Shown piece by piece: positions 12,109 to 26,004 of a stretch of DNA of 64,000 nucleotides (within the stretch, counting starts at the first letter, position 1; the number at the start of each line of letters is the position of its first letter). The notes below the pieces were generated by a model, which saw only the letters and a list, made by a program, of their open reading frames with translations, was not told the DNA's origin and ran no database searches. Source of the DNA: a bacterium (GTDB lineage: Bacteria; Patescibacteriota; Saccharimonadia; Saccharimonadales; UBA4665); NCBI GenBank assembly GCA_021851735.1, contig JAJZCD010000002.1:1-64000 (forward strand), read 5' to 3'. The position numbers were made by a program, and so were the translations under genes.

Positions 12109-12268
12109 GAGTAACCTCCACGTTCAGTAGGCTTACGTTGCACGACTTGCTGTGTTGTGAAGTGCGCTTTAACGCATAATATGGAGGGGCTTGCCGTGCT
12201 TGCGCAGACTTGGCAAGCCCCTTGGACTTGAATTAGACTAAATGGGCTGATCTGTTAGTCGCTTGGGT

Positions 12269-12865
12269 CTAGTTCTTTATGCTAATTGTGAAGCTTGTAG
12301 TGTTGCTGTTTGAGGCGTTGCCACTACTAGCGTTGCCCCCATTAGTATTACCGCTAACTACGGCGTCACCAGACTGTGCGTACTGGCTGTTCTTGTTATT
12401 GATATCGACTGCATTGACGTTATGTACGCTAGTAGTACTGCTGGTCTGGTTTTTAATGAGGTTACTCGAGGAAGGCCCCGTATTCGTAATTGTGTTACTG
12501 GCGGCAGGGCCATTCTGTGACGACATTGGTACTGCTCGAGCAGGGGTGCTGTTGGCAACATGTATGTTGGCTTGGGTACTATTTGTATTGCTCGTATTGC
12601 CACTACTAGCACTACCCCCCCTAGTATTCCAAGTTACTTTAGAATTACCGGAGTATGCGTTCTGCCAATTGTGATTGTTAAGATTGATCTTATTGTTATT
12701 GTGAATGCGTACTTGGTTTCTAGTGTGTGTTCGGATGGTGTTGAGTGAGTTTGGCCCTGTAGTGTTGATGCTGCCTCCAGGGTTGGGGGCTGCAGCGACT
12801 ATACTCGTCGCGAGGCTCAAACCCAGGACGGTGGCTGCAGATGCGTAGTAGAGTTGTTTCTTCAT
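12269..12865 (-). CDS. Secreted repeat protein sharing the SGxAxVSxNTxxGNASSGN motif with its neighbour
   Basis: ATG at 12865 after AAGGAG RBS; MKKQLYYASAATVLGLSLATSIVAAAP signal peptide; two repeat units. Confidence 0.7.
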   Translation of the reverse strand: MKKQLYYASAATVLGLSLATSIVAAAPNPGGSINTTGPNSLNTIRTHTRNQVRIHNNNKINLNNHNWQNAYSGNSKVTWNTRGGSASSGNTSNTNSTQANIHVANSTPARAVPMSSQNGPAASNTITNTGPSSSNLIKNQTSSTTSVHNVNAVDINNKNSQYAQSGDAVVSGNTNGGNASSGNASNSNTTSFTISIKN

Positions 12866-12899
12866 ACATATCTCCTTGCTAGTTAGTAGTAGGTCCGGG

Positions 12900-12958
12900 C
12901 TTGATGACCCGACCTCGGTGCGTCGTCTGGCTCGGCGCACCGAGGTCGGGTCATCAAG
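12900..12958. repeat. Perfect 23-bp inverted repeat with 13-nt loop
   Basis: CTTGATGACCCGACCTCGGTGCG ... CGCACCGAGGTCGGGTCATCAAG. Confidence 0.95.
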
Positions 12959-13463
12959 GGCTACTGATTGTTTTACTGCGGCTTTCTACCCGTATGTTGA
13001 CATTGTTGCTTGAACCGTTCTGCGATGAGCTACTTGATGCACTGACGGTAGTACGACTACCGTCGCTATTGTTAATGGTCTGTCGTGTCCTACTGTCTTT
13101 TGGTACGTTGATGCTATGACCGTTAACAGTTAGGTCTGTTGTGTTGTATTCGTTAACGATTTTGCCGGGATTGTCTGTAGTAGATATACCGTTGGATGAT
13201 CTGACGGGCTGCGGTAACGCATTGCTAGAGTTAACGAATGATGTCGGTGCTGATTGTCGTGCGCTGGGGGATCTATTGTTAACGCTGTGTTGATGTCTAA
13301 TGGCACCGTTAGAAACACTGAACGCGATTATAAACACACAGACAAGCGCGCCACTTATAGCATAGGTGGCGCGCTTCAGCGTAAAAAGGGAACGAGCTCC
13401 ACGTAGGATGCTCATCAGTAAGTCGGCCGGTTGATGCTTAACGGCATATTGAGCTTCTTGCAT
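12954..13463 (-). CDS. Hypothetical single-pass membrane protein with Ser/Asn-rich extracellular part
   Basis: TM segment ATYAISGALVCVFIIAFSVS followed by a low-complexity Ser/Asn region. Confidence 0.6.
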   Translation of the reverse strand: MQEAQYAVKHQPADLLMSILRGARSLFTLKRATYAISGALVCVFIIAFSVSNGAIRHQHSVNNRSPSARQSAPTSFVNSSNALPQPVRSSNGISTTDNPGKIVNEYNTTDLTVNGHSINVPKDSRTRQTINNSDGSRTTVSASSSSSQNGSSNNVNIRVESRSKTISSP

Positions 13464-13680
13464 ACACTTGCCCCCTTCCTTACATTGCTGCCGGTTTTGC
13501 CGTCAGGTCTGTCAGCATAATAAGCGGGCACGTTCGACAGCTCTGTTAATATTTTTACATGGACACAATTTGTTCGATGTAGCAATACAGAGAGCGGTGG
13601 AGTACTATGGCGTGAATTGGTAGCGTAGGTAATTGACGCACCACCTATAAACTTGTAGCAAAAGTTGCTACATATGAATG

Positions 13681-13709
13681 TTGACCGCCTCTGTTTTTCT
13701 TGCTACAAT
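13681..13709 (+). promoter_or_regulatory. Sigma70-type promoter for 23S rRNA (TTGACC-17 bp-TACAAT)
   Basis: TTGACC 13681-13686, 17-bp spacer, TACAAT 13704-13709; same architecture as the 16S promoter. Confidence 0.7.
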
Positions 13710-14039
13710 GTCACGAGTTACTTGAGTTTAGGTCAGAGGCACAGAAATGTGGCAGGGGCTTCAAACATAAACTCAAGGTATGTATGATTCATTTCGGTGA
13801 AGAATACCTAGAGTTTAGCAGCTTAAAAATTTGGTCACATTAGAGAAGAAAAGCAATTTATTATCTGCGTTATGAGCAGACAATAAATAAAGAAGACAAA
13901 CGGCTATTGGTAACACTAGATATTCTTGATCGCTTAAGTATGAGTTCACATAAGGACTAATCTTGGCGATTAAAAGGAGCGATATGTACCAATAACTAGT
14001 CAATTGCACATACGGGATAATCTTTGTTATCCCGTATTC

Positions 14040-17660
<3,621 letters not shown>

Positions 17661-18032
17661 GATGTAATGAGACAAACCCATTTAGGGTTTCTCATCGCTC
17701 CGTGCGAAAATGTTTTGGCATTTAGCTAATTTGGAGCTTCTTTCTCCGGTTGGAGAGAGAAGAGTTGTATACTCATGGGTGTGGCTCATTACAGGTGTAT
17801 TTGACTAGTTGTTGGTGTATATCACCCAAAATTACAGTGTTTAACTGAACAGATGCTCAGTGTACAATGTAAATATAGCAAAAGTTTGTTTTTGAGCTAT
17901 GAACTTTTTTAATCTGACTAATATCGTACGGTGCGTGCGGACATCGAGTAGAAACATGGTTGGACGTCATATCTAACTGCTTAACGTGCAGACAGCGAGC
18001 AGTTACTAATAACGCGAAACGATATTTCCGCT

Positions 18033-18144
18033 CGGTGCCCATAGCGAGAGGGAAACACCTGTTACCATACCGAACACAGCAGTTAAGCCTCTCAGCGGTT
18101 ACAATACTTGGGTCTTTTAGCCCTGGGAAAATAGCACGGTGCCG
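18033..18144 (+). rRNA. rrf: 5S ribosomal RNA
   Basis: CGGTGCCCATAGCGAGAGGGAAACACCTGTTACCATACCGAACACAGCAGTTAAGCCTC... and closing helix GGTGCCG. Confidence 0.9.
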
Positions 18145-18150
18145 TATTAT

Positions 18151-18181
18151 AAAAAGAGTCTCCGAATAGGGGGCTCTTTTT
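18151..18181 (+). terminator. Intrinsic terminator after 5S
   Basis: AAAAAGAGTCTCC...GGGGGCTCTTTTT. Confidence 0.75.
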
Positions 18182-18331
18182 CTATGTCCTGAGTCTGCAA
18201 AACAGCATAGAGCAACGCAGAGTGCGTAGTGTCTGTGTTTTCTGATTTATGTAAAGTGTAGACGGTAGCGGACTCCAATGTGTACGATTGCGTACAACAT
18301 GCTTATGTGGAGTTAATTTATACTGCCGTGC

Positions 18332-18595
18332 ATGCAACGAGACGCATGCAGCCATTGTCAGTTGGCCCGAAAGCGATACGCTCAGCGTATTACATATACT
18401 TTAGGGTGTGTAACGGCTACTGCTTTGGTGGCAGGATTGACCGTAGTTATGTTAAGGACTGTCGGTGACTGGTGGAATGGATTATTAGTTGCTGCATTGT
18501 ATTTGTGGATTTTTGTGCCAGTGGCGTGGTGTGTGCTCATAGCCAATCTATTCTCCTTACTACTACACGCAATGTGTACTCACGATGCGCGGTGA
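18332..18595 (+). CDS. Putative small membrane protein (start uncertain)
   Basis: Two hydrophobic segments (VTATALVAGLTVVML; LLVAALYLWIFVPVAWCVLIANLFSLLL). Confidence 0.35.
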   Translation: MQRDACSHCQLARKRYAQRITYTLGCVTATALVAGLTVVMLRTVGDWWNGLLVAALYLWIFVPVAWCVLIANLFSLLLHAMCTHDAR

Positions 18596-18656
18596 CAGCT
18601 ATTGTAATGCTGTGAACTGAGTAATTGAGATAATTCGTTGTTTATAGTAAAAAGCA

Positions 18657-18685
18657 TTGACATTAGCGTAATAGAGTGTTATCAT
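18657..18685 (+). promoter_or_regulatory. Consensus promoter TTGACA-17-TATCAT upstream of the KGG-type gene
   Basis: TTGACA 18657-18662, TATCAT 18680-18685. Confidence 0.65.
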
Positions 18686-18707
18686 AAGCATAATTCGAAA
18701 AGATAAG

Positions 18708-18741
18708 AGGGTTTGCTAACGGTTTTTAGTTGGCAAACCCT
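18708..18741 (+). promoter_or_regulatory. Terminator-like hairpin in the 5' leader (candidate attenuator)
   Basis: AGGGTTTGCTAAC / GTTGGCAAACCCT 13-bp stem followed by TTATTATTT, before the ATG at 18791. Confidence 0.55.
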
Positions 18742-18790
18742 TTATTATTTCGGAGTGAACTTATCAATATTAACACCTGGGAGGTGTTTC

Positions 18791-18997
18791 ATGGCTGGAA
18801 CGAAGTCTGGTGGTCAAGCTGCTGCAGCAACCAATAAGAAGAAGTATGGTAGTGACTTTTACGCACGTATCGGTGCGAAAGGCGGTAAAAATGGTAATAC
18901 TGGCGGGTTTGCCGCTGGTGATGCTGGCCGTGAGCGTGCTCGAATCTACGGTGCGGTTGGTGGTCGTATTAGCCGTCGCCCTAAAAAGACCGTGTAA
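18791..18997 (+). CDS. Small basic Gly/Lys-rich protein, KGG / stress-induced repeat-like
   Basis: MAGTKSGGQAAAATNKKKYGSDFYARIGAKGGKNGNTGGFAAGDAGRERARIYGAVGGRISRRPKKTV; strong RBS GGGAGGTG before ATG. Confidence 0.75.
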   Translation: MAGTKSGGQAAAATNKKKYGSDFYARIGAKGGKNGNTGGFAAGDAGRERARIYGAVGGRISRRPKKTV

Positions 18998-19017
18998 AAG
19001 CGGTTGACTGGTTGACA

Positions 19018-19054
19018 ACAAAAGAAGCCAAACAGGCTTCTTTTGTTTTTTTTA
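19018..19054 (+). terminator. Intrinsic terminator
   Basis: ACAAAAGAAGCC aaaca GGCTTCTTTTGT followed by T-run. Confidence 0.85.
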
Positions 19055-19109
19055 AAATGCTGGATTGCCCCGGTAAGCCATGGTATGGTAGGACTATTGT
19101 TTTGTCTCA

Positions 19110-19595
19110 TTATGTCTGTAAACGGTAAGGGCGGCAGAGTCGGCTACGACTGACGCGCCACTCAGTCCGGCAATTAAAACATTGATAGTGAGACGATGAG
19201 TTTTGCAGTGAACGCGCAAAACAGATAGGACAGGTGGCACGCAGATGTAACCAATCGCGGTAGGTGTCTAGACAGTCTTGAACGTAATCTTCATTGAGTG
19301 CTGTTTCGTTACCATAGTGGTTGGCTAGCTCACGAGCTTTTTCCCAAGCAGCGATCTCGAGTTGCAAAAGCTCGAAGTCATATGTATATGCCTTATGGTA
19401 AAGCAGGGCATGGCCTACCTCATGTAGTAAGGCGAGCACATCTTCGCCTGTGTCCTCGATAGATTTTTTATATGTCACGCTATTTTTTCGGGAGTGCCAA
19501 GAAAATTTGCTACTCTCGATTAGCTGGATATATGGGTAATCAGCGGCAATACGTAGTAATAAACTTTCAAAAGCCGTGGACCCCAACTCTGCCAT
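19110..19595 (-). CDS. ImmA/IrrE-type zinc metallopeptidase with C-terminal zinc-ribbon-like CxxC motifs
   Basis: LLHEVGHALLYH (HEXXH) and CPIC...CFNC. Confidence 0.65.
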   Translation of the reverse strand: MAELGSTAFESLLLRIAADYPYIQLIESSKFSWHSRKNSVTYKKSIEDTGEDVLALLHEVGHALLYHKAYTYDFELLQLEIAAWEKARELANHYGNETALNEDYVQDCLDTYRDWLHLRATCPICFARSLQNSSSHYQCFNCRTEWRVSRSRLCRPYRLQT

Positions 19596-19801
19596 AAGTC
19601 TATTGTATACTATCCAGACACTGTTTTCATTTCCTGGCTAGAAGTGTAGGTGAACGTTTTTTACTGCAGGTATATCTTTATTTGTAGTGTCATGATGTTT
19701 TGTAAAAAGCAAAGCCTACGATAAAGTATGGCGCAAACTGTGGGTGCTGTTTATAGCGGTGCGGTGTTTGTAGTATTAAGTAGCCAAGCACTACAATGAC
19801 G

Positions 19802-20617
19802 CTATGCATATATACTTCGTGCCAAGTCATAGCAGCCGTACACTACAGCTTCTTCGGGTCGCCGAGCTTGTACAATAGGCGGAATTTTTACCATAGGCGT
19901 AGCATATTTATTTAATTCTTCTACCAACAGATCATGGTATTTAGGTAAGTAGTGGCCGACTCCGCCGCCCAGTACAACAATATCTGGCTCCATCACGGCA
20001 AGCAAATCTAAAAAACCAACTACCCAGTTTTTGACGATAGATTGCCAAATTTTAGGGTCTTCAATATCGGATGCTTTTTGATGATAGCGCTCGTATATTG
20101 CCCTACCACTAGCGAAGCTCTCCCATTTTACGAGACGGTTGCCTCGTTGGAGCATCAGATCTCCCGGCTCTGTGTTAGCCATGGTCGGATCAATCCTCTG
20201 GTCCACGATAAAGCCGCCGCCAATGCCTGTGCTGATAGTAAGGTATAACACTCTGGCGTGTTTATCCTTGAGCAACATCGCCTCGCTTAACCCGGCCAGA
20301 TTAGCGTCATTTTCGATGATTACCGGACAATTGGTTATCCGTTCAATATCACGTTGGAGGGGCACGTTTTTCCATCTTAGGTTACCGCCTTGTTTAAAGA
20401 TTCCCCTTTTACGATCGATAGCTCCTGGCGCACCCACAACTCCGGCTCGAAAATCATTCGTTGTCAGCTTTACTATGCTAGCGTTCAAATTTTGCATGAA
20501 TTCGCCATAATCTTCTGGAGTGGGTATTTTAAGTGACTCGTGGATTACCCCCTCATCATTGAGCGCCGCTATGAGTGTTTTTGTTCCGCCTATGTCTATG
20601 CCGATATACATAAGCAT
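19802..20617 (-). CDS. ROK family sugar kinase
   Basis: GIDIGGTKTLIAAL, ENDANLAGLSEA, TISTGIGGGFIVD. Confidence 0.88.
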   Translation of the reverse strand: MLMYIGIDIGGTKTLIAALNDEGVIHESLKIPTPEDYGEFMQNLNASIVKLTTNDFRAGVVGAPGAIDRKRGIFKQGGNLRWKNVPLQRDIERITNCPVIIENDANLAGLSEAMLLKDKHARVLYLTISTGIGGGFIVDQRIDPTMANTEPGDLMLQRGNRLVKWESFASGRAIYERYHQKASDIEDPKIWQSIVKNWVVGFLDLLAVMEPDIVVLGGGVGHYLPKYHDLLVEELNKYATPMVKIPPIVQARRPEEAVVYGCYDLARSIYA

Positions 20618-20826
20618 AGTGTACCATTCGCGTTCTGTAATTTACTAGAGAGAGAAATCTTCTTAGGCAATAAACCATGACATCGTATGTCGTCCTTTGC
20701 CTTATATCTGTTACTGCGGTATAATGGTAGTAATCTTATAGGGTTGTATGCTGACGTATTGTTTTAATAGCAAACTAGCGTGTATGCCTATGAGAAATAC
20801 ACTTTTCAAAGGAGGCATTTAGGAAT

Positions 20827-21888
20827 ATGCCAAAGACATCAATAACAATGGACGAGCTACTTGCTAGCAACGATGTGAAACACCTTGAACTAGGCGACGT
20901 CGTTGAGGGCACTGTATCGAAGGTACGCAAGCACCAGATATGGGTTGACTTAGGGCCCCAAGGAGTAGGCGTGGTTATGCGTCGCGAGGTGGGCCATGGT
21001 CAGAACCTCGAGGAAGGTCAGTCGGTGACTGTTAGTGTCATCGATCCAGAGATGGACGAGGGCTACGCTCTACTTAGTATGCGTCGTGCGGCGAAGGATC
21101 GTGGTTGGGACGAAGTGCAGCGTATATTTGACGCTAGTGAAATCGTTGAGATTATGCCATATGACGCTAATCGTGGCGGTTTGCTCGTAGAGCTAGAGGG
21201 CATTCGCGGCTTTCTGCCGGTGTCTCAGCTGGCTGCCGGTCACTACCCTCGTGTGAGTGGCGCTGACAAGGATGAAATCCTACAGAAACTGAATCAGCTC
21301 ATTGGTCAATCAATCCGTGTTCGTGTGCTTGACGTGAGTCGTAAAGACAACAAGCTTATTTTTAGTGAAAAAGAAGCAGTCAAAGATGACATGCAAGCTC
21401 GTTTTGCGGAACTAAAAGTCGGCGATGCCGTAGAGGGCATCGTAACGGGTGTTATCGATTTTGGCGCATTTGTAAACGTTGATGGTATCGAAGGCCTGAT
21501 CCATATCTCGGAAATTTCCTGGGAACGCGTAGAGAATCCTCGCGATTATGTTAAGGTTGGCGAAACTGTTCATGCTAAGATTATCGCTATTGACAAAGAT
21601 CGGCTGAGCCTTAGCCTGAAGCAAATGACTGAAGACCCATGGCTAAAAGAAGTCAAGCAATTTAGTAAAGGTGACATTGTGGAAGGCAAAATCACCCGCA
21701 TTACGCCATTTGGTGCATTTGTGCAGCTAAGTCCGGCCGTAGAGGCGCTTGTCCACGTTAGTGAAATGGGTGACGATGACAATATTGACCCAGAAAAAAT
21801 CTTCCAGCTTAACGAGAAGAAGGAGTTTAAGGTGTTGGATATTGATACTGACGCTCGCAAGATTTCGCTAAGCCTAAAGCGGAAGTAG
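20827..21888 (+). CDS. rpsA: 30S ribosomal protein S1 (four S1 domains)
   Basis: Repeated S1 motifs (GDVVEGTVSKVRKHQIWVDLG; GAFVNVDGIEGLIHISEISWERV). Confidence 0.9.
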   Translation: MPKTSITMDELLASNDVKHLELGDVVEGTVSKVRKHQIWVDLGPQGVGVVMRREVGHGQNLEEGQSVTVSVIDPEMDEGYALLSMRRAAKDRGWDEVQRIFDASEIVEIMPYDANRGGLLVELEGIRGFLPVSQLAAGHYPRVSGADKDEILQKLNQLIGQSIRVRVLDVSRKDNKLIFSEKEAVKDDMQARFAELKVGDAVEGIVTGVIDFGAFVNVDGIEGLIHISEISWERVENPRDYVKVGETVHAKIIAIDKDRLSLSLKQMTEDPWLKEVKQFSKGDIVEGKITRITPFGAFVQLSPAVEALVHVSEMGDDDNIDPEKIFQLNEKKEFKVLDIDTDARKISLSLKRK

Positions 21889-22039
21889 CCCATAATAATT
21901 AACCTAGTCTATAGTTTATAGCGCCTAGTTCAAAGGTAAAGCTACGGTCGTTAGAGCTATAGACTTGCACATTTATGACCGACCTTGTATATATCAGCTA
22001 GCAGCTCTGATCTCCCAGGGCAGAAAGGAGCCGACTTTA

Positions 22040-23800
22040 ATGGCTACGACCATTCAAATCGAAGATAACATTACCGTCGGGGCTCTTGCCGAAGAGCTAC
22101 ATCTGCCTGTCACACGTCTGATCAGTGAGCTGATGAAAAATGGGATCATGGCTACAATAAATGAGCGCCTTGATTTCGATACCGCTCAGATTATTGTTGG
22201 TGAACTCGGAATCGATGTCACATTAGAGCGCAAGAAGACGAGCGTGGAACCACCAAAGCGTGAAAAACGTACTGCCAGTGCTAGTGCTGCTATCAGACCG
22301 CCTGTAGTAGCCGTGATGGGTCACGTGGATCATGGTAAAACTAGCCTTCTTGATTCAATTCGCGGCGCTGAAGTAGCCAAGGGTGAGGCTGGTGGCATAA
22401 CCCAGCACATCTCAGCATATCAGGTTGAGCATAATAACAGGGTTATTACATTCTTAGACACTCCGGGCCATGAAGCTTTTGCCGCTATACGAGAGCACGG
22501 TGCGCATTTGACCGATATCGTTATCATTGTTGTGGCGGCAGATGACGGCGTCAAGCCGCAGACCATTGAAGCTATTCGTTATGCGCGAAACGCAGGCGCG
22601 CGTATAGTAGTGGCAATTAACAAAATTGACAAAGAAGGGGCAAACGAGACCCTAGTCAAACAGCAGCTAGCGGAACAGAATTTGCTAGTAGAAGAGTGGG
22701 GAGGCGATGTCGTGACAGTATCGGTGAGTGCCAAAACCAAACAAGGAATTGCACAACTACTCGATATGTTGTTGCTCGTGGCTGACGTGGAGGACTTACG
22801 AGCTGAAACTACTGTACCGGCACATGGGTTGATTATCGAAGCACATATCGAGACTGGGCGTGGGCCAATTGCACATGCACTAATTGAAGAGGGGACTTTA
22901 ACGCCTGGTGAGTTTGTGGTGTCTGGTGCTACATATGCTAAAGTGCGTAACTTAGAAGATGCAGATGGCAAGGCTATTACATCAGCCGGAGCGTCTATGC
23001 CGGTTGCAATTAGTGGTTTTAAAACATTGCCTGAGTTTGGTGATCCATTCATAGTAGTGTCGACTGAAAAAGAAGCTCGCGCTAAGGCCCAGAAGGTAGC
23101 TTCCGAGCGGGCAAATAGTGGTAACCGTAGTGATATGTCCAGTTCCGAACTACTTCGTATTATGTCACGTTCTGACCAGCTGCAAGAGCTACCTGTTATG
23201 ATCAAGGCAGATGTGCAAGGGTCGCTGACTTCAGTAGTTGATAGCATAAAGAGTGTTGATAACGATGAGGTTGCTGTATCAATTGTAGGCAGCGGTGTGG
23301 GTGTTATAAGTGAAAATGATATTCATATGGCACACAGTTCGGGTGCTATTATCTACGGATTCAATATTACTGTAGCGCCAAATATTCGTCGCCTAGCTAA
23401 TCGAGATCAAGTCCCAATACGGCTGTATAATGTCATATATGAGTTAATAGATGACGTAAGGGCTGAGTTGAGCAAACTACTATTACCGGAAACTATTGAA
23501 AAAGAGATAGGTGAACTGGACGTAAAAGGCGTCTTTAAAACGACCAAAACCGAAGTGATTGCCGGTGGGGAAGTGATGAGCGGTACAATAAAAAGCCCCG
23601 CATTAGCACGTGTATTTCGTGGTAAGACACAGGTTGGTGAGGCGGAATTGGTAGGTCTCAAGCGCGGCCCGAACGATGCGCGTGATCTGGCTACGAGTGA
23701 ACTTGGTGGTATCAGTTTAAGAACAACAAATCGGTTGCAGCTAGAGCTGGGTGACCGCATACAGTTCTACACGCGTGAGACAGTGGAACGTACGCTATAG
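22040..23800 (+). CDS. infB: Translation initiation factor IF-2 (start from RBS at 22026; ORF extends to 21965)
   Basis: [29 protein letters not shown]. Confidence 0.95.
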   Translation: MATTIQIEDNITVGALAEELHLPVTRLISELMKNGIMATINERLDFDTAQIIVGELGIDVTLERKKTSVEPPKREKRTASASAAIRPPVVAVMGHVDHGKTSLLDSIRGAEVAKGEAGGITQHISAYQVEHNNRVITFLDTPGHEAFAAIREHGAHLTDIVIIVVAADDGVKPQTIEAIRYARNAGARIVVAINKIDKEGANETLVKQQLAEQNLLVEEWGGDVVTVSVSAKTKQGIAQLLDMLLLVADVEDLRAETTVPAHGLIIEAHIETGRGPIAHALIEEGTLTPGEFVVSGATYAKVRNLEDADGKAITSAGASMPVAISGFKTLPEFGDPFIVVSTEKEARAKAQKVASERANSGNRSDMSSSELLRIMSRSDQLQELPVMIKADVQGSLTSVVDSIKSVDNDEVAVSIVGSGVGVISENDIHMAHSSGAIIYGFNITVAPNIRRLANRDQVPIRLYNVIYELIDDVRAELSKLLLPETIEKEIGELDVKGVFKTTKTEVIAGGEVMSGTIKSPALARVFRGKTQVGEAELVGLKRGPNDARDLATSELGGISLRTTNRLQLELGDRIQFYTRETVERTL

Positions 23801-23887
23801 AATGCGCGAGCTAGAATGGATGTCGACTGCCTGCAAGGCTCACTTTTCGGCTCTTTAATCCTCAGGTATTCCTGATACAATACAAGT

Positions 23888-24583
23888 ATGCTAAAACTCG
23901 ACAACAGTCTTTTAGATGAACTAGGTTTAGGCGGTCTTCCTGATGCACAAAAGAGGGAGATGCTTCAGCATATATACGATACGTTAGAGCTCCGTGTGGG
24001 CACCAACTTGGCCAACCAGATGACTGATCAACAGCTTGAAGAATTTGAGAAGTTCATAGACGATGGTGGCGAGACAAATCAAGCACAAGCACTACAGTGG
24101 CTGGAGGCTAACTTACCGAACTACAAGCAAGTAGTAAATGAGGTCTTTGAGCAACTCAAGGTGGAAATAAAACAAATGGCACCACAATTACTCGCGACTA
24201 CACAGGGGGCTATGGCGCAAACACAGCCGGACCAATCGGCGGCTCAACCTGGAGGTTATTATCAGCCACCAGTTCCAGCTGGCGCTTATAATGTCGCCGG
24301 CCAGGCTACTCAGCCGATGCAGTCGCATTGGGGGTCCTCTCAGCCTACGTTTGGTCAGCAATCTATACCCCCCCAGTATCCTGGTGGCTATCAACCATCA
24401 TTAACTCCGGAGGGCCAACAACCCTATGGATTAGTAGATCCAGGCACACAGCAGCTGTCTCCGCAGAACTCAACGGATGATTCGCAGATCGCGCAACAGC
24501 CGTCGCAACAAAATGGCCAGCTTCCACCGCAACAGCCGCCTGCTGGACCGGGCACCTACCCCTCACAGCACCCTACTCGGTAG
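23888..24583 (+). CDS. DUF5663-like protein with Pro/Gln-rich C-terminus
   Basis: N-terminal helical region MLKLDNSLLDELGLGGLPDAQKREMLQHIYDTLELRVGTNLA and PQ-rich tail. Confidence 0.65.
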   Translation: MLKLDNSLLDELGLGGLPDAQKREMLQHIYDTLELRVGTNLANQMTDQQLEEFEKFIDDGGETNQAQALQWLEANLPNYKQVVNEVFEQLKVEIKQMAPQLLATTQGAMAQTQPDQSAAQPGGYYQPPVPAGAYNVAGQATQPMQSHWGSSQPTFGQQSIPPQYPGGYQPSLTPEGQQPYGLVDPGTQQLSPQNSTDDSQIAQQPSQQNGQLPPQQPPAGPGTYPSQHPTR

Positions 24584-24702
24584 ATATCATGTGGGTTCAC
24601 GGAAATGGTGTAACAGGGTATAATTTCTAATAGAAGACAGATATATCGTCTCGTTTTCGCACATACGTCCGAAGTACTTTTTTGGGTCGTAGTGAATTAT
24701 AA

Positions 24703-24780
24703 GGGGCATTAGCGCAGTCCGGCTAGCGCGCCTGCATCGCACGCAGGAGGTCAAGGGTTCGAATCCCTTATGCTCCACCA
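24703..24780 (+). tRNA. tRNA-Ala(CGC), CCA encoded
   Basis: GGGGCATTAGCGCAGTCCGGCTAGCGCGCCTGCATCGCACGCAGGAGGTCAAGGGTTCGAATCCCTTATGCTCCACCA; G3:U70. Confidence 0.93.
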
Positions 24781-24998
24781 TTTTTCCCACAAACATTGTT
24801 GGCCATGAAGGCTTTCAGTATCTTGCGTGTACTGATACGGCTGAGGTCGTTATATGGTCAAATTTGCTCAGTGCATCTATTTGCTTGTTCATGCAGTCAA
24901 TATATCGAGAGGAAAGATTGCCCGGCTGTACTAGAAAATTCGCGAGGTGTCGTTTTTTTTGCTCCAATTCATTTAGCGGAGAGACGAGTTGCTATGTC

Positions 24999-25949
24999 TT
25001 ACAAATCTTTGCCATAGCCATTTAAGAAAGCATCGATCGACATCTCATGCTTTCCCGCAGGTTTAATACGGTCGATCGCGAGCTTGCCGTCACTGGTTTG
25101 TATAGTGAGTGTTTTGTTTACAACTAATATACTCCCAGGGCTTTGTTTACTGCCTACTGAGTGCTGCTCGTCAGTAATTACGTGCGAGGCTGTGACTATT
25201 ACTGCGTGTCCGCCGAGTATACAACGGCTTTTAGGCCACTCAATGTAGGCACGGATCTCGCGCTCGAGCTGTTTGGCTGGTGTTCTCCAATCCAGGATGC
25301 CATCTTCTTTGGTGAGTTTACGGCTATAGGTGGGGCGAGCGCTATAGCCAACTGTTTCAGCGATCTTTTCTTGGCTGCTGCCTGTTAGCTTACCTGCAGT
25401 GTATTTAGGCAAAACGTCTTTAAGCAGTGTGTCACTAAGTTCGATCAGGTTCTGGGTGAGCTCGGGAGTGGTCGTACCGGGCGGAACATCCATTTCGCTA
25501 ACTGCTAGTAACGGCCCCTCATCCATAGCCTCTACCAAGAGCATTAAGCTAACGCCGGTTTTGGATTGACCGCTCAGTATGCTGAACGTTATAGGGTCAG
25601 CTCCACGCCATTGGGGTAATAGGCTGAAGTGGCTGTTGACTATACCCAGACTAAAAGAGTCAATAACTTTTTGTTCAATAAGGATCCCGAAGTCTATGAG
25701 GACACCTAAGCGGCTTGAAAAATGGGCAGCGATAACCTTGTCTGTACTCTCCTTTTTGTTCGATACTTCTATGATGGGCAGATTAAGTTTTTCCGCAACC
25801 TCTAAAACGGGCACGTTCCCATGATGATGTAGTGGGCGTGGCTTGGTCACGACTGCCTCAACTCGGAAGTTTTGAGTGAGTAATTTGAGTGATGTTGCTG
25901 CTACTGGGCCAGTACCAAAAAAAACCACAGGTTCATTTATCAAATTCAT
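24999..25949 (-). CDS. fmt: Methionyl-tRNA formyltransferase
   Basis: VVFFGTGPVAATSLKLL, NSHFSLLPQWRGADPITFSIL. Confidence 0.93.
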   Translation of the reverse strand: MNLINEPVVFFGTGPVAATSLKLLTQNFRVEAVVTKPRPLHHHGNVPVLEVAEKLNLPIIEVSNKKESTDKVIAAHFSSRLGVLIDFGILIEQKVIDSFSLGIVNSHFSLLPQWRGADPITFSILSGQSKTGVSLMLLVEAMDEGPLLAVSEMDVPPGTTTPELTQNLIELSDTLLKDVLPKYTAGKLTGSSQEKIAETVGYSARPTYSRKLTKEDGILDWRTPAKQLEREIRAYIEWPKSRCILGGHAVIVTASHVITDEQHSVGSKQSPGSILVVNKTLTIQTSDGKLAIDRIKPAGKHEMSIDAFLNGYGKDL

Positions 25950-26004
25950 ATGGCATCTTTCTTGAATAGTATGAGTTTGCTCGGATCAAATCGATACGCA
26001 TAGC

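Noticed and set aside
22579-23247. 222-aa minus-strand ORF
   Set aside because: Antisense to infB with no family features.
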